DNA of 64,000 nucleotides from Anadara kagoshimensis. Taxonomy: Eukaryota; Mollusca; Bivalvia; Arcoida; Arcidae. The notes beneath the pieces were generated by a model. That model saw only the letters and a program-made list of their open reading frames with translations, was not told the DNA's origin and searched no databases. Location of the stretch: contig CM037870.1 of NCBI GenBank assembly GCA_021292105.1, forward strand, positions 62,956,167-63,020,166, written 5' to 3'. Position 1 is the first letter of the stretch; every line of letters begins with the position of its first letter. This document shows, in pieces, positions 31,625-44,029 of the stretch. Both the position numbers and the translations under genes were made by a program.

Positions 31625-31990
31625 TAATTGACAGATTTTAATGAAAATTAGTTTATGCGTACAATTTTAGATGCTCTACATGTTGCACCACAAAGTCGGT
31701 CATTGTGACCTAGTTTTCATGGTCCAGTGATTTTCTTTAATAATTTTATGAGTTATTGAATGAACAACAGCATTTCTCAAAAACCATTTGATAGAATGTG
31801 ATGCTCTATTTGTTGCAACACAGAAAATTTCGTTGTGACCTGTTTTATGGTTCAGTGAATTTCTTTGATAATATAAAATTGAATAGGACAATTTTGATGA
31901 AACTTGGTTTGTAAGTACGACTTCAGATGCTTTATGCGTTTCAACACAAAGTATGTCATTTGACTTATTTATTATGGCTGACTTTTTATT
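31625..31990. repeat. Degenerate tandem of about 125 bp, three copies
   Basis: GATGCTCTACATGTTGCACC, GATGCTCTATTTGTTGCAAC and GATGCTTTATGCGTTTCAAC recur at about 31670, 31801 and 31927. Each is followed by a TTGTGACCT-like block and, after the first two, a GGTTCAGTGA-like block. The copies are old and diverged. Confidence 0.6.
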
Positions 31991-32590
31991 GAAGGTTGCA
32001 GTACTTTAGATAGTAAAACATTAACGCGTCTTGTTATTCAATGTGCATATGGAAACATTAAAATTATATAGCATCTGTGCATAATGAATAACAACATTTT
32101 CCAGAAGTATTTACACCTCTATCTTCATTCATTTACATGTACATCTATCATTGCTACTAGTAACACTATCAATTCTTTTTTATGTACAATGTTGCCACCA
32201 TTGAGAGTGACTTACCCAGCGATTACGCCCTGCTCAAACGCAATTTCTAGTTATTACTATCTATACTGTCTCTAGTACTTTTTAAAATGTTTAAAACACC
32301 AGTTTCAAGAAGGCAGAAAAAGACTTGGGATTATTTGAACGTCCTGCATTCGTAAAATGTGATTGGGATTTTTGGGCCAAAACCTGCCCTAAAATACAAC
32401 ATTGAGACACTTGAAAGACGAAATATTATAGACTTTTTTCATGACCTAAGTTATAAAAACAATTATATTCTAGTATTAACTTTATGTTTTAAATCTAACT
32501 TATTAGTCATCAACTACTTTGACTACAGATTTGGATATAAAATTGTCAATGTTTTGGCGCTACAATTATTTCAGCTCGCTTTAAAGCAAT
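31991..32590. other. Unassigned spacer
   Basis: Nothing recognised on either strand. Confidence 0.35.
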
Positions 32591-32591
32591 G

Positions 32592-32705
32592 GGGACTACA
32601 GTGGTCAAGTGGTAAAGGAATAACACTTACAACAAATGCCGTCTCATCGTTATGGGTTCAATCGCAAGTGAGAAAGGTGTTTTACTTGATCATGGGTCTT
32701 TACTG
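32592..32705 (+). mobile_element. SINE head fragment
   Basis: ACAGTGGTCAAGTGGTAAAGG (box A-like) and ATGGGTTCAATCGC (box B-like) lie about 50 nt apart, as in the heads of the other tRNA-derived SINEs. The body is not preserved. Confidence 0.5.
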
Positions 32706-32842
32706 ATTGACTCTGTACTAAATTATTGTAAAAATAGTTTTGTTCCGACGTGAAAAAGATAACCCTGATAACCTGAAACCCCCAAAGCATGTAAACAAAG
32801 TAAAAGTCTACGTTACTTGATTTGTTTGTAAATCCTCAAACA

Positions 32843-32845
<3 letters not shown>

Positions 32846-32887
<42 letters not shown>

Positions 32888-32888
32888 A

Positions 32889-32978
<90 letters not shown>

Positions 32979-33034
32979 GGAGGGAGGGAGGGAGTGAGTG
33001 AGTGAGTTAGTGAGTGATTGGTTGATTGATTGAT
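32846..33034. repeat. (GATT)n microsatellite
   Basis: More than 35 GATT/TGAT units with single substitutions, passing into GGGA and GAGT tetramers at the right end. It directly abuts a reverse-strand SINE tail at about 33036, so it probably grew from that SINE's terminal tandem. Confidence 0.93.
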
Positions 33035-33035
33035 T

Positions 33036-33300
33036 GGGATTTTACGCCCTGGTCAAGAATTTTTCACTTATTTCGAGACGTCACCAGTTATAGGTGAAAT
33101 AGCAGGGATTTTGACATGTGCAATGCACTCAGGGCAATCTTTAAAGTTCCACGCCTGTCGTGACACGGGTTATTGGATTTAAGGTATGTTCCAACAGTCC
33201 CCGTGACTTTAATTTCTTTATGTCCAAAGAACAGACCCTAACTATTTTCAAGGCTCGGTCAGACTCCGACCGGAGTTCGAACCATCGACCTCTCTGGCAA
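33036..33300 (-). mobile_element. SINE family 2, reverse copy
   Basis: GAGACGTCACCAGTTATAGG, CCCCGTGACTTTAATTTC and the box B remnant GGAGTTCGAACC match the copy at 6700-7025 in order and spacing. The tail side (left) adjoins the GATT microsatellite. Confidence 0.75.
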
Positions 33301-33458
33301 TCTCTGAAACTGACAAATTATGTTAAAATCTCTAGTGAAAACTTATTCTTTAAAAACTTTAGTAGGGTAACAAATATATATTCTGTTACATAATTGATTG
33401 AGTAGGCTATCCACGTGTATCTGTGACATTGTGTGTCCAAAAATAATAAATTAAAGGA

Positions 33459-33492
<34 letters not shown>

Positions 33493-34190
33493 GAGCATTT
33501 CTAATTCGTGATTATAGGTGGCTTTAGAATGTTAAGTATAACGCATGGCGGAAGTGGTAGAACACTTCAGTTATTAATCGTCTAATTTTCCTAAAATGTC
33601 AAATTTGTTTAAACAAAAACAAAAGGCTCCATGTACTAAAATGCTCTTTCGCTCATTGTTTGATACATTTTATTTTCATTGTACACAGCAAAAACAGATT
33701 TGGCGCGGAGGACCTAAAATGACAATTAATTTTTGTAATTTTTATTTATTTATCTATCTATTTAATCATGTATTTATTTATTTAATTATTTATTTATTGA
33801 TACAAAATTAAATCCAGTTGCCTCAAAATTAAATAAACAGGTTTGTATAAGAAAACATCACAAATTTCTGCTTTCGTCATGACTACTTTAATCCCCCTGA
33901 AACCAGCGGGATAAGTCACAATTTCTACAGTAAACACGAAGCGAAACATGAAGGGAAACATGAATGTGGAACATGAAACTAACCGGCTTAAGGATAACAA
34001 GTGAACTTGTCACCTGGTTATAGTTCTATGACTTTTTCAGTGCATAAATCATGTATTGGATTGGTCAGTGTATAAGTAATGTTACTCCGATATGTTCTCA
34101 CAAGGTGCAAATTTACTTTCATGAGTAAAATTTACAAAAATGCAAAGTCTTGTTGTGTTCATATGGCAAAAACTTATGTGAGTAAAAATA
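33301..34190. other. Unassigned spacer with poly(A) and TTTA tracts
   Basis: It holds a run of about 29 A at 33462-33490 and a TATT/TTTA tract near 33740-33800. No gene recognised. Confidence 0.45.
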
Positions 34191-34194
34191 CTTA

Positions 34195-34862
34195 GGTATT
34201 CAGGTATGCAATGCTCGCAGTATGAAAGGACTTTAGGTATAAAGGTATGCAATGCTCATCGTATGAAAGGGACTTTAGGTGTTAAGGTATGCAACTAGTT
34301 GCAGCTTTAGATATGCAGGTATGCAATGCTCGACGTATGAACGGGACTTTAGGTATATAGGTATGCAATGCTCGACGTATGAACGGGACTTTAGGTATAT
34401 AGGTATGCAATGCTCGACGTATGAACGGGGTTTAGGTATGCAATGCTCGCCGTATGAACGGGACTTTAGGTATATAGGTATGCAATGCTCGACGTATGAA
34501 CGGGGTTTAGGTATGCAATGCTCGCCGTATGAACGGGACTTTAGGTATATAGGTATGCAATGCTCGACATATGAACGGGGTTTAGGTATGCAATGCTCGC
34601 CGTATGAACGGGACTTTAGGTATATTGGTATGCAATGCTCGACGTATGAACGGGGTTTAGGTATGCAATGCTCGCCGTATGAACGGGACTTTAGGTATAT
34701 AGGTATGCAATGCTCGCCGTATGAACGGGACTTTAGGTATGCAGGTATGCAATGCTCGCCGTATAAACGGAGCTTTGGGTATGCAGGTATATTCATGAAC
34801 GGGACTGTAGGTTTACAATGCTCGCTTTATGAACGGAACTTAAAGTATGTAGGCATATAGTG
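34195..34862. repeat. Minisatellite with 42-bp and 33-bp units alternating (75-bp higher-order unit)
   Basis: The unit is GGTATGCAATGCTCGNCGTATGAACGGG followed by a long (ACTTTAGGTATATA) or short (GTTTA) tail. Long and short versions alternate four times at 34417-34716, giving a 75-bp higher-order period. The outer copies are diverged. Both strands stay open for more than 170 codons because 75 and 42 are multiples of three; no gene is implied. Confidence 0.92.
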
Positions 34863-35030
34863 TAGACCTATATTTTATACACTAAAAGGTTAGATTTTTT
34901 AAGTATCCGATGTGTTCGTTCTCAATAACGAGCATAGGTGGTTAAAATTCTAGATGGATAAAGAATCTCTAGAAAAGTAAAACTCATTTTTGTACACGTG
35001 GTTAAAACATTGAAGATAAATAGTGGTTTA

Positions 35031-35105
35031 CACTCCTGAAGATGTTATCACTGAAAGTTGAATGTGGATGTTTCATAACTTTCAGTGATAACATCTTCAG
35101 GAGTG
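35031..35105. repeat. Perfect 29-bp hairpin
   Basis: Arms 35031-35059 and 35077-35105 are exact reverse complements (CACTCCTGAAGATGTTATCA and onward) around a 17-nt loop. An (ATT)n tract follows at about 35121-35163. Confidence 0.97.
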
Positions 35106-35118
35106 TTTAATTATTTGC

Positions 35119-35163
<45 letters not shown>

Positions 35164-35164
35164 G

Positions 35165-37129
35165 GCAAAGTGTAAATTGTGGACTGGATTGGAGTCTTTA
35201 GATTGGACTACTGGATTGGTCATAGATTAAACCTAAAAAATTAAATAATTTTAGAATTAAAATGATTATATTATATTCATCTTATTATATAAATATCATA
35301 TTCTTTTGAAGATGACAATTCATATTAACACCAAAAAGATTTTTATTGTCAACCTTCGTCGACCCTTGTGTATTGTACAGCCATATTCACATTGAAACAG
35401 AATCAAACTTGCCACAAAAGCATATGAACAATTTATTATGATGTGAAAGTGATTATACATTAAGTATCCATGATTTATGTCACTTAGTTGACAAATACCT
35501 AGTTTTACATGTCACCAACGAAAAGAAGCCATGAAACCATGTCAAATGAGATCCACAGCCATAGATTGGAAGAGAAAGTCTGATAAATATTTTTTTGGCG
35601 TTACCATCTTCAAAACCCCAAAGAGAGCACCTTTACATATAGCAGATCACCAAAAACACCATTTCTACCCTGAGGGCCTGTATACAAAGAGTACTTAACG
35701 GTCATTAGACATCTACTTGAGTGTGCATGTGCATTTAAAAATCAACATTCAAGAGATTTGAAGAGGTCAATGGGGATCGGTCCTATTTATCAAAAACAAC
35801 TCCCAGCAAACTAGCAGCTCAACATTGATGTTGCAGAATCGCCATTAGTCACCACTTGCAGGAAGACAAACTAGATGTAAGGTGGTGATGTTCAAGGTGG
35901 CTTTATAGCAGTTCCAACAATAGGACCACACACTACATCATCAGTATCTAGAGAGCTTATGATGAAAAATTTGTTGCTATACCATGGGTGGATTTGGTAA
36001 AATACACATTTTTCTCATCTCAAAACTATAAGAATTTCCACAATTTTGGTCCAAGCACTATTGATGAATGTTATTCCGAAACGACCGCCTAGTGCTGCAA
36101 AATTGAAACAGTTTTTGTAATTATTGAATAGTATGTCGGGACAACGGTATACAGACATTCTTTCCCCACGGACGTAGTTCTGAACTGTAACAGCCTTCCC
36201 CAGTCACTGGTGGACGCTACCTCTTCTGAATAATTTAAACCGGAAGTACCATGCACTGTATTCCACCAAGACGAGTACTAAAACTTTCCAAAAGCACCTG
36301 TAAATCGTTTGCAGCGTTGTTGCACGTGGAATTACAAGTGATGGCGACAATACTTGTGGTCTGCACTAGACTGGAAGAAAAAGAAATTCTATCCCTTTAT
36401 TGAGAAAACCCGAAAGAGCTTAGTTCAATAATTTTACTGAATTCCAAGTGTCGAATCCAGTCAACAGTTTACACTTTGCTATTAGTGATGCAATATGTTT
36501 TGTTTGTTGTTGGTTCTCCAAATACATTCCTAACCCATTAAATGATCACATTTTAGATATCCTGGTAAGAAGCGTGAGGTAAAATCACAGTTATGTACTA
36601 ACGATTTTTCTAAAAGATATATTTAGTGTTTACCGAGATGCAAGCATTTTAAACAAAGATAAGTCATACACGCCGATGATATATTGATGTGATAACATAG
36701 GAAATAAAAAGTTATGTAATTTGCTATCTTTTGTCTGTACAAAACAAATTTTGAGTTAAAACAATCTTTTCATACATGTCCTATTTATAGATCAAGCAAA
36801 GTCTTTTAAGAATAATGAAAAAGAACTGAAAATAGCAAGAAACAGTGAAGCTGACATATAAAACACCGATGACGCAAAAGGTCTTGCCATTGGGTTATGA
36901 TCCTTGACCTATGCACCTACATTTGGTATGGGCACATCATCTCAAGTCGTTTTGCATTTGTAAAAATAAATTTTGATCAAACTCTAGCAATAGACATTGC
37001 ATATATAGAGTGGACACGATATTGGGACCGATGGTCAGACAGAGAATTGTAAACGAACGGACATGGTGATTCTTATATACCCTAAAAATTCTCTGTGTCT
37101 GAATAAAATCATGTCGTGGTTGACTCCGA
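35165..37129. other. Long unassigned stretch
   Basis: This is less AT-rich than its surroundings at 35500-36500. Short stop-free segments occur on the + strand but none shows a domain or splice pattern I recognise. It may be a decayed mobile element or unique intergenic DNA. Confidence 0.35.
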
Positions 37130-39400
37130 AGCCATGGTTAACTATGATGTAATGTATGTTGCTATTTAAGTCATGGTTAGTTATCGTGTAATGTATGCTG
37201 CTGTTGAAGCCATGGTTAGTAATGGTGTAATGTATAGTGCTGTTGAAGCCATGGTTAGTTATGATGTAATGTATGCTGCTGTTAAAGCCATGGTTACTAT
37301 GATGTAATGTACGCTGCTGTTGAAGCCATGGTTAGTTATGATGTAATGTACGCTGCTGTTAAAGCCATGGTTAGTAATGGTGTAATGTATAGTGCTGTTA
37401 AAGCCATGGTTAGTAATGGTGTAATGTATGCTGCTGTTGAAGCCATGGTTAGTAATGGTGTAATGTATGCTGCTGTTGAAGCCATGGTTAGTAATGGTGT
37501 AATGTATGCTGTTGTTGAAGCCATGGTTAGTTATGGTGTAATGTATGCTGCTGTTGAAGCCATGGTTAGTAATGGTGTAATGTATAGTGCTGTTGAAGCC
37601 ATGGTTAGTAATGGTGTAATGTATGCTGCTGTTGAAGCCATGGTTAGTAATGGTGTAATGTATGCTGCTGTTGAAGCCATGGTTAGTAATGGTGTAATGT
37701 ACTCTGCTGTTGAAGCCATGGTTAGTTATGGTGTAATGTATGCTGCTGTTGAAGCCATGGTTAGTAATGGTGTAATGTATGCTGCTGTTGAAGCCATGGT
37801 TAGTTATGGTGTAATGTATGCTGCTGTTGAAGCCATGGTTAGTAATGCTGTAATGTATGCTGCTGTTGAAGCCATGGTTAGTTATGGTGTAATGTATGCT
37901 GCTGTTAAAGCCATGGTTAGTAATGGTGTAATGTATAGTGCTGTTGAAGCCATGGTTAGTTATGGTGTAATGTATGCTGCTGTTGAAGCCATGGTTAGTA
38001 ATGGTGTAATGTATAGTGCTGTTGAAGCCATGGTTAGTAATGGTGTAATGTATAGTGCTGTTGAAGCCATGGTTAGTAATGGTGTAATGTATAGTGCTGT
38101 TGAAGCCATGGTTAGTAATGGTGTAATGTATAGTGCTGTTGAAGCCATGGTTAGTTATGGTGTAATGTATAGTGCTGTTGAAGCCATGGTTAGTAATGGT
38201 GTAATGTATAGTGCTGTTGAAGCCATGGTTAGTAATGGTGTAATGTACTCTGCTGTTGAAGCCATGGTTAGTTATGGTGTAATGTATAGTGCTGTTGAAG
38301 CCATGGTTAACTATGATGTAATGTATGCTGCTGTTGAAGCCATGGTTAGTAATGGTGTAATGTATAGTGCTGTTGAAGCCATGGTTAGTAATGGTGTAAT
38401 GTATAGTGCTGTTGAAGCCATGGTTAGTAATGGTGTAATGTATGCTGCTGTTGAAGCCATGGTTAGTAATGGTGTAATGTATAGTGATGTTGAAGCCATG
38501 GTTAGTAATGGTGTAATGTATAGTGCTGTTGAAGCCATGGTTAGTTATGGTGTAATGTATAGTGCTGTTGAAGCCATGGTTAGTAATGGTGTAATGTATA
38601 GTGCTGTTGAAGCCATGGTTAGTAATGGTGTAATGTACTCTGCTGTTGAAGCCATGGTTAGTTATGGTGTAATGTATAGTGCTGTTGAAGCCATGGTTAA
38701 CTATGATGTAATGTATGCTGCTGTTGAAGCCATGGTTAGTAATGGTGTAATGTACGCTGCTGTTGAAGCGATGGCTAGTTATGATGTAATGGATGGTGCT
38801 GTTGAAGCCATGGTTAACTATGATGTAATGTATGCTGCTGTTGAAGCCATGGTTAGTAATTGTGTAATGTATGCTGCTGTTGAAGCCATGGTTAGTAATG
38901 GTGTAATGTATAGTGCTGTTGAAGCCATGGTTAGTAATGGTGTAATGTACTCTGCTGTTGAAGCCATGGTTAGTTATGGTGTAATGTATAGTGCTGTTGA
39001 AGCCATGGTTAGTAATGTTGTAATGTACGCTGCTGTTGAAGCTATTGTTAGTTATGGTGTAATGTATGCTTCTGTTGAAGCCATGTGTGGTTATGATGTA
39101 ATGTACGCTGCTGTTGAAGCCATGGTTAGTTATGGTGTAATGTATGCTGCTGTTGAAGCCATGGTTAGTAATGGTGTAATGTATGCTGCTGTTGAAGCTA
39201 TTGTTAACTATGGTGTAATGTATGCTGCTGTTGAAGCCATGTGTGGTTATGATGTAATGTACGCTGCTGTTGAAGTCATGGTTGGTTATGATGCAATGTA
39301 TGCTGCTGCTGTTGAAGCCATGGTTAACTATGGCGTAATGTATGCTGCTGTTGAAGCCATGTTTAGTTATGGTGTAATGTATGCTGCTGTTGAAGGTACT
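37130..39400. repeat. 39-bp satellite array
   Basis: About 58 copies of a 39-bp unit, ATGGTTAGTAATGGTGTAAT plus GTATGCTGCTGTTGAAGCC. A 10-unit (390-bp) block is duplicated: the variant series near 38155-38330 recurs at 38545-38720. As 39 is 13 codons, one forward frame runs for 745 codons and several reverse frames are open. Copies at the left edge contain stops (GCTATTTAAGTC, 37160s) and a two-base deletion near 37295, so an extended gene is not supported. Confidence 0.95.
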
Positions 39401-39404
39401 GTAG

Positions 39405-39900
39405 ATTACTTTTTTATCGCGAGAGATTTATTTACGCGCAATTTCGCGAGGACTCTCAGTCGCGAATTCAAATATCACGCGAATATTCCAAGAATCGCGA
39501 AAATGATTAAGTCAAATTTCAAACATGACGGCAATCGACTATGACCGTCGTAAAAGTATGCCATATTAGATGCAATAAAGTAAATCGTAAACTTCGCCGT
39601 AACTTGCAAGGTTCCATTGAAATTTCCGGTTAAACAAGCTTTATTAACGTTTCCTTTAAATCTTTTAAAAAAGTCATGACGAAACTTCACCGTAACTTAC
39701 AAGGTTCCATTGAATTTTCCCGTTAAACGCTGACTGACGGGGCCGAATTAAAAATTCTTTCAACCGCTTTAAATGACTATGGAACATTAAGAAACGACCA
39801 ACGATATTATATAGCCACCATGAAGTGGACGCGAAATTAAATATGAACCTGGATTGTGGACGTGAATACACGCATTCGCGAAATGAAGCTCAGATATAAG
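39405..39900. repeat. CGCGAA-rich segment with a two-copy direct repeat
   Basis: ATCGCGAGAGA, TTTCGCGAGG, AGTCGCGAATTC, CACGCGAATATTCC and ATCGCGAAAATG lie in succession at 39415-39505. A block of about 50 bp at 39590-39638 (GTAACTTGCAAGGTTCCATT) recurs at 39680-39728 (GTAACTTACAAGGTTCCATT). Origin unknown. Confidence 0.6.
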
Positions 39901-40279
39901 TACACGAAATTTGATACTTATCTACAGTATATCTCACCGGTATATTATTAAAAGTTAAGGAAAAATTGAGTGCAAATTAATGTTGACAATAAATTAGTTT
40001 TTAATTACTTATGACGCAATGACCAGACAAAGATACTTGTGTTTCATAATCAAATACTTAATTTACAAATTCTGTATATTTGAGAAAGAAAAGGTTTTGC
40101 AAAATGAGCTTTGTAGAAAGTGTCCAAAACATGCCGACCAAAACATTTACTATCTTCAGTTTGATTGGAGATGTGCATCTTGTCAGTAATAATGAAGCAC
40201 CAAGTGTCCTTCAACACAAGTCATTAATTAACGATTGATTGATTTGATTGATTCGTTCATTCATTTATTGATTCAATTC

Positions 40280-40455
40280 ATTTAAGACCCAGGTAAGAAT
40301 ATTTCACTTATATTGAGGCGTTACCAGCAATAGGTGAAGTGACATTTTTTTCAACCTTTTCAGTGCCATCAGGGCAATGATCAGGGAGGGTTCTTTAACA
40401 TGCCACGCCTACATTGATACGGGGCATCGATTTTTAAGGTCCCTATCTAACGGAC
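40280..40455 (-). mobile_element. SINE family 2, 3' fragment
   Basis: GAGGCGTTACCAGCAATAGG, TTCAGTGCCATCAGGGCAAT and CATGCCACGCCTACATTGAT match the 3' half of the reverse copies. The tRNA head is absent. The rest of 39901-40875 shows nothing recognised. Confidence 0.6.
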
Positions 40456-40875
40456 AAATGAGAATATGTTACATCATGTTTACATGAATGTTATTTATAA
40501 ATAAACTGGTCGTGGAGATATACTTAGGAATCTGTAGCAGTAAGTGTAATCAGTGAGTGTAGAGATAGAGGGGTTGGAAAAACACGATAGCTGGAGTTGA
40601 AAAATCAATGAGATTGGATTTACCTGACAGTCACGTGATCGAATATTGGATATACATTAGGAATCCAGAATTTATACCATTTAGTTGACAAATACACATT
40701 GGACTGTACTCATCGACATAGCGGTTTATTTTTAGTTTTCTAGGATATATACCATATAGTATGGTGAGTATAACATTATTGTGCTGTGTGTATGGTTGTT
40801 AAAGTTTGATCACCACTGTGTGGGAAAAGTGGTTTAATAAAAAATGTAACTGTATTGTAAACTTAACAAAAAGAC

Positions 40876-41385
40876 AAAAGTAATTTTCCAGAAAAAGTAG
40901 AAATACTGCCATTTCTTTTGATATCCTCTCACAACAATTATGGTTCAATCAGAATATATGTAAAGACTCCAAATTTGTGTTTATGATACACTTATGTGAA
41001 AAGGGTGTCTTCTTTATAAATGTCATTGTTGACGAATCTGGTAATATTTTAGATTGTACAGAAATAAACAAAAAATATTATTTTAACCTAAACTATCTTA
41101 AATGCTACAGTTTAATACATGCTATTCCACAAACATGGAAGAATAGAATACGATTGACAACCCGGCTGGAAACTGTAACAAATAACCTTCTAGCAATCTT
41201 AAAAGTTACATTAAAATCAATAAACCTTTTGCAAAAAATAATTCAAAATCATGAGGTAGAAAATAACAAATGGGAGGGAAAACTCAACTTAGGGTCCAGG
41301 AATTGGGAAGATATATTTAAATCTCCATTTATATTGACTGACGATACAACTTTACAATCGGTACAACGTATGTATACATAAATGT
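40876..41385 (+). pseudogene. Tx1/L1-like LINE ORF2 fragment
   Basis: A forward frame (working from about 40935 to 41380) reads LWFNQNICKDSKFVFMIHL, then FINVIVDESGNIL, YFNLNYLKCYSLIHAIPQTW. This is the pattern found downstream of the reverse transcriptase in Tx1/L1-type ORF2 proteins (an 'LWFN-NI', then 'I-DL-DE-GN', then 'Y-LI-AIP--W' series). No reverse transcriptase or endonuclease motifs are present. A short open frame of 134 codons remains. Assignment rests on remembered family style and is moderate. Confidence 0.55.
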
Positions 41386-42177
41386 AATTCATGTGAAAGT
41401 CAACTCTTTTGACTCTCTGGAGACTGTTCAGCATCTTGTTTTATGAATGTTTCTATGTTAGAACTATATGGTATGGATTTTTAGATATGTTAAATAAAAA
41501 AATACCAGTTAGTAATTGACAAAAATATTGATTCTTTCCTATTTGGCTTGAAGAACGAACCCCTAAATTTAGTTAAATTATGTTTTTTTTTAATTATGAA
41601 ACAGTATATTTACTCTTTTAAATATAGATATGTTATTCCTACACCTTCAAGGCGCATTTGAATCTATAAAGTATTACAGAAATTTGGAAATATATTCCCT
41701 TTTTATTTACTTGCCGTGACAAAACTGAAAACAAAACAAAAATGGCAAAGTATCGAACTAATTTTTGAATGAACTAATATTTCGCATATATATGTTATTT
41801 TTTATTGTTTTATATTTACCATGTATATTTAATGCGTAAAATGATATTTACATGTAGTAACATTATGAATGATCTGAATAAAAAAATAGGAAAGACAAAA
41901 AAAACTATTTCTACCTTTCACTAAAAATTTTAATTTCGAATGGAAAAGAGAAAAAAGCCGGAGTCAAGATCGGCACATAGGAGTTACGGGTGGGTGGGTT
42001 GGTGGATGGGGTAAAGAAAGTCATTTAAATACAATTAAGAAGGGTTCCAATAAATGTAATATGTACCCTACATGTCATAATACAGCATGTTCAGTACAAC
42101 TACCATTACACTCTTATCATTCAATACATTCAAAAATTAGTATTTGGGACAACAAACCTAAAGTCTTATGTAAACTT
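41386..42177. other. Unassigned spacer
   Basis: AT-rich, no recognisable content. Confidence 0.35.
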
Positions 42178-42185
42178 TTATTTTT

Positions 42186-42232
<47 letters not shown>

Positions 42233-42250
42233 TCTTTTTATTTATTTTTT
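42178..42250. repeat. (TTTA)n microsatellite
   Basis: About 14 TTTA units, with a shorter TTTA tract at 42340-42360. A related sequence, with the shared flank CAGAAAAGTGATTTGC, occurs at 4070-4130, so this is one dispersed repeat seen twice. Confidence 0.9.
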
Positions 42251-44020
42251 TTAATTTTTTTCCAGAAAAGTGATTTGCATGTTATTTACAAGAAAATAAA
42301 CTTTTTCTTCGTGCATCAATGTGCTAAGCAGTTTTCTTTTCTTATTTATTTATTTATATTTCAATATTTTATTTCATTATTTATCTCATTTTTTTTAATT
42401 GTTCTTTTATCTCTTAAATTTGTCAGGAGGGTAGTTTTCTCCATTATTGCCTGGTTAAAAGTAAAACAATCCTGAGATCCTGAGACTGGGACGTAAAACT
42501 CCATCACTTCACTCCACTTCTGGGAAATGGTTTACACGATCTAGGCAGAACAAGAGACTACCACAGTTGTCAATAACGGAATGAATACGCAAGAAAGTTA
42601 AAACATATTGTAATATATCAATTTAGTGTTTTTCATTGTCTTTATAAAGTTGTAGGACTACACGAAAACTTCATATTTTATGTAGTATACTGAGTTTTTG
42701 TACAGATAAAGCTTTTTAAATGCCAATGGTTGTGGGCCCTAATAATTATAAAACCACACCAATGAACATTTATTATTTTACTTCTGTTGTTAATTTTAAA
42801 ATCAATAGTTGTTAATTTTAAAATCAATAGTCTCAATAAGTGTTTGCCTCATCCCATTTTACAGTTTCATCATGACATGTGTCGTGATCTTGTTTGCGTT
42901 GGGTTTTGGCAAATTTCTTGTAGTTATTCTTAAAAATAGTTAAAAAATGGAGCTTCTTTGTTTTTTTTATATAAACAAGACATTTCAAATTCAACGGAAA
43001 ATTTCTAAATTTGAAATCTACTATATAATCATGCTTCACAAGGCTGTTCAACATTTACTATGTTGTTTACCTTATGTTTTCTTGACTGTTATAAGACGGA
43101 CAGTACTTTGAAAATGATTGGAAGAAACTACAAATAATTTTACATTTAACAGTGAAAAAATTGATTAAGAAATAATTATTTGAGAATTTTTTTTTAAGAT
43201 ATATGGTTTTATATGAAACAAAAAAGAATTTTTCAAGGTGTCCAAATACTTCTTGCAAGTACATGTATTTCGGATACAAATTTATAACGACAATACGAAA
43301 TTACTGTTTCTGGTTATCTCCACAATCAGCTTTATATCTGACAGAGAACATACGACCGATGTTGTGATGTGTTTTTAGCGGAGTGATAGCCAAGTTTCTT
43401 TCACTTATTATGAGGAGGTCATTTCTGTGATGGTAATGGAAACCGCAATGACCGGAGAAAAAGACAGAGAATAAAGTCATTTTAAATAATAATTTTTCAA
43501 TATTTAATATATAGAATAAAATGGCATGGATACTGTACAAAAGGAACGATTACCAAATATAAATATTCCGTATTGATTCCCAAATAATGCATGAGTTAAC
43601 ATACAGCACATAAATGTGTCCTTTATATTAATCCAAAACTTTTTCATGGCCAACTTTTTTTTATTATGTCACATAACATAATATAGAATATTTAATTCAG
43701 AACTGACAAACTCTCTCTGACAAGGGTCTGTCCGAGCGGAACTAAAACTAAGCATTGAGTGAGAGCTTCTGTGATCCGTAAGAATTCATTTTAGAATACT
43801 CGGATTATTGGAATATTGCTTTTATCAAGTATCCACCTGGAATTTTACCATTCAAAGGCTTTGTGTGTTTTAAATGTGTAAACGTGTGGAACATTGCGTA
43901 AATGTATGAAATTATGCGTAAATATTAGACATAAGCATTTCAATTACCATTAATGTTGGAAAGTGATCATAGCTTGAGTTTACATTTGACCAATACATTT
44001 ATCCAGTATTTATGGTGACA
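42251..44020. other. Unassigned AT-rich stretch
   Basis: Around 42455-42515, CTGAGACTGGGACGTAAAACTC resembles the tail of a family 2 SINE on the + strand. Otherwise nothing recognised. Confidence 0.35.
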
Positions 44021-44029
44021 TCCAGGCAA

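Noticed and set aside
35500-36420. Possible decayed protein-coding element
   Set aside because: Only short stop-free pieces in changing frames; no motif that I can name on either strand.
37307-39544. 745-codon repeat protein in the 39-bp array
   Set aside because: The unit is 13 codons so the frame stays open by arithmetic. Left-hand units contain stops and a two-base deletion, and reverse frames are also open. Kept only as a testable idea.
40977-41381. Host gene of 134 residues
   Set aside because: The residues follow the linker pattern of Tx1/L1-type LINE proteins and no splice sites frame it as an exon.
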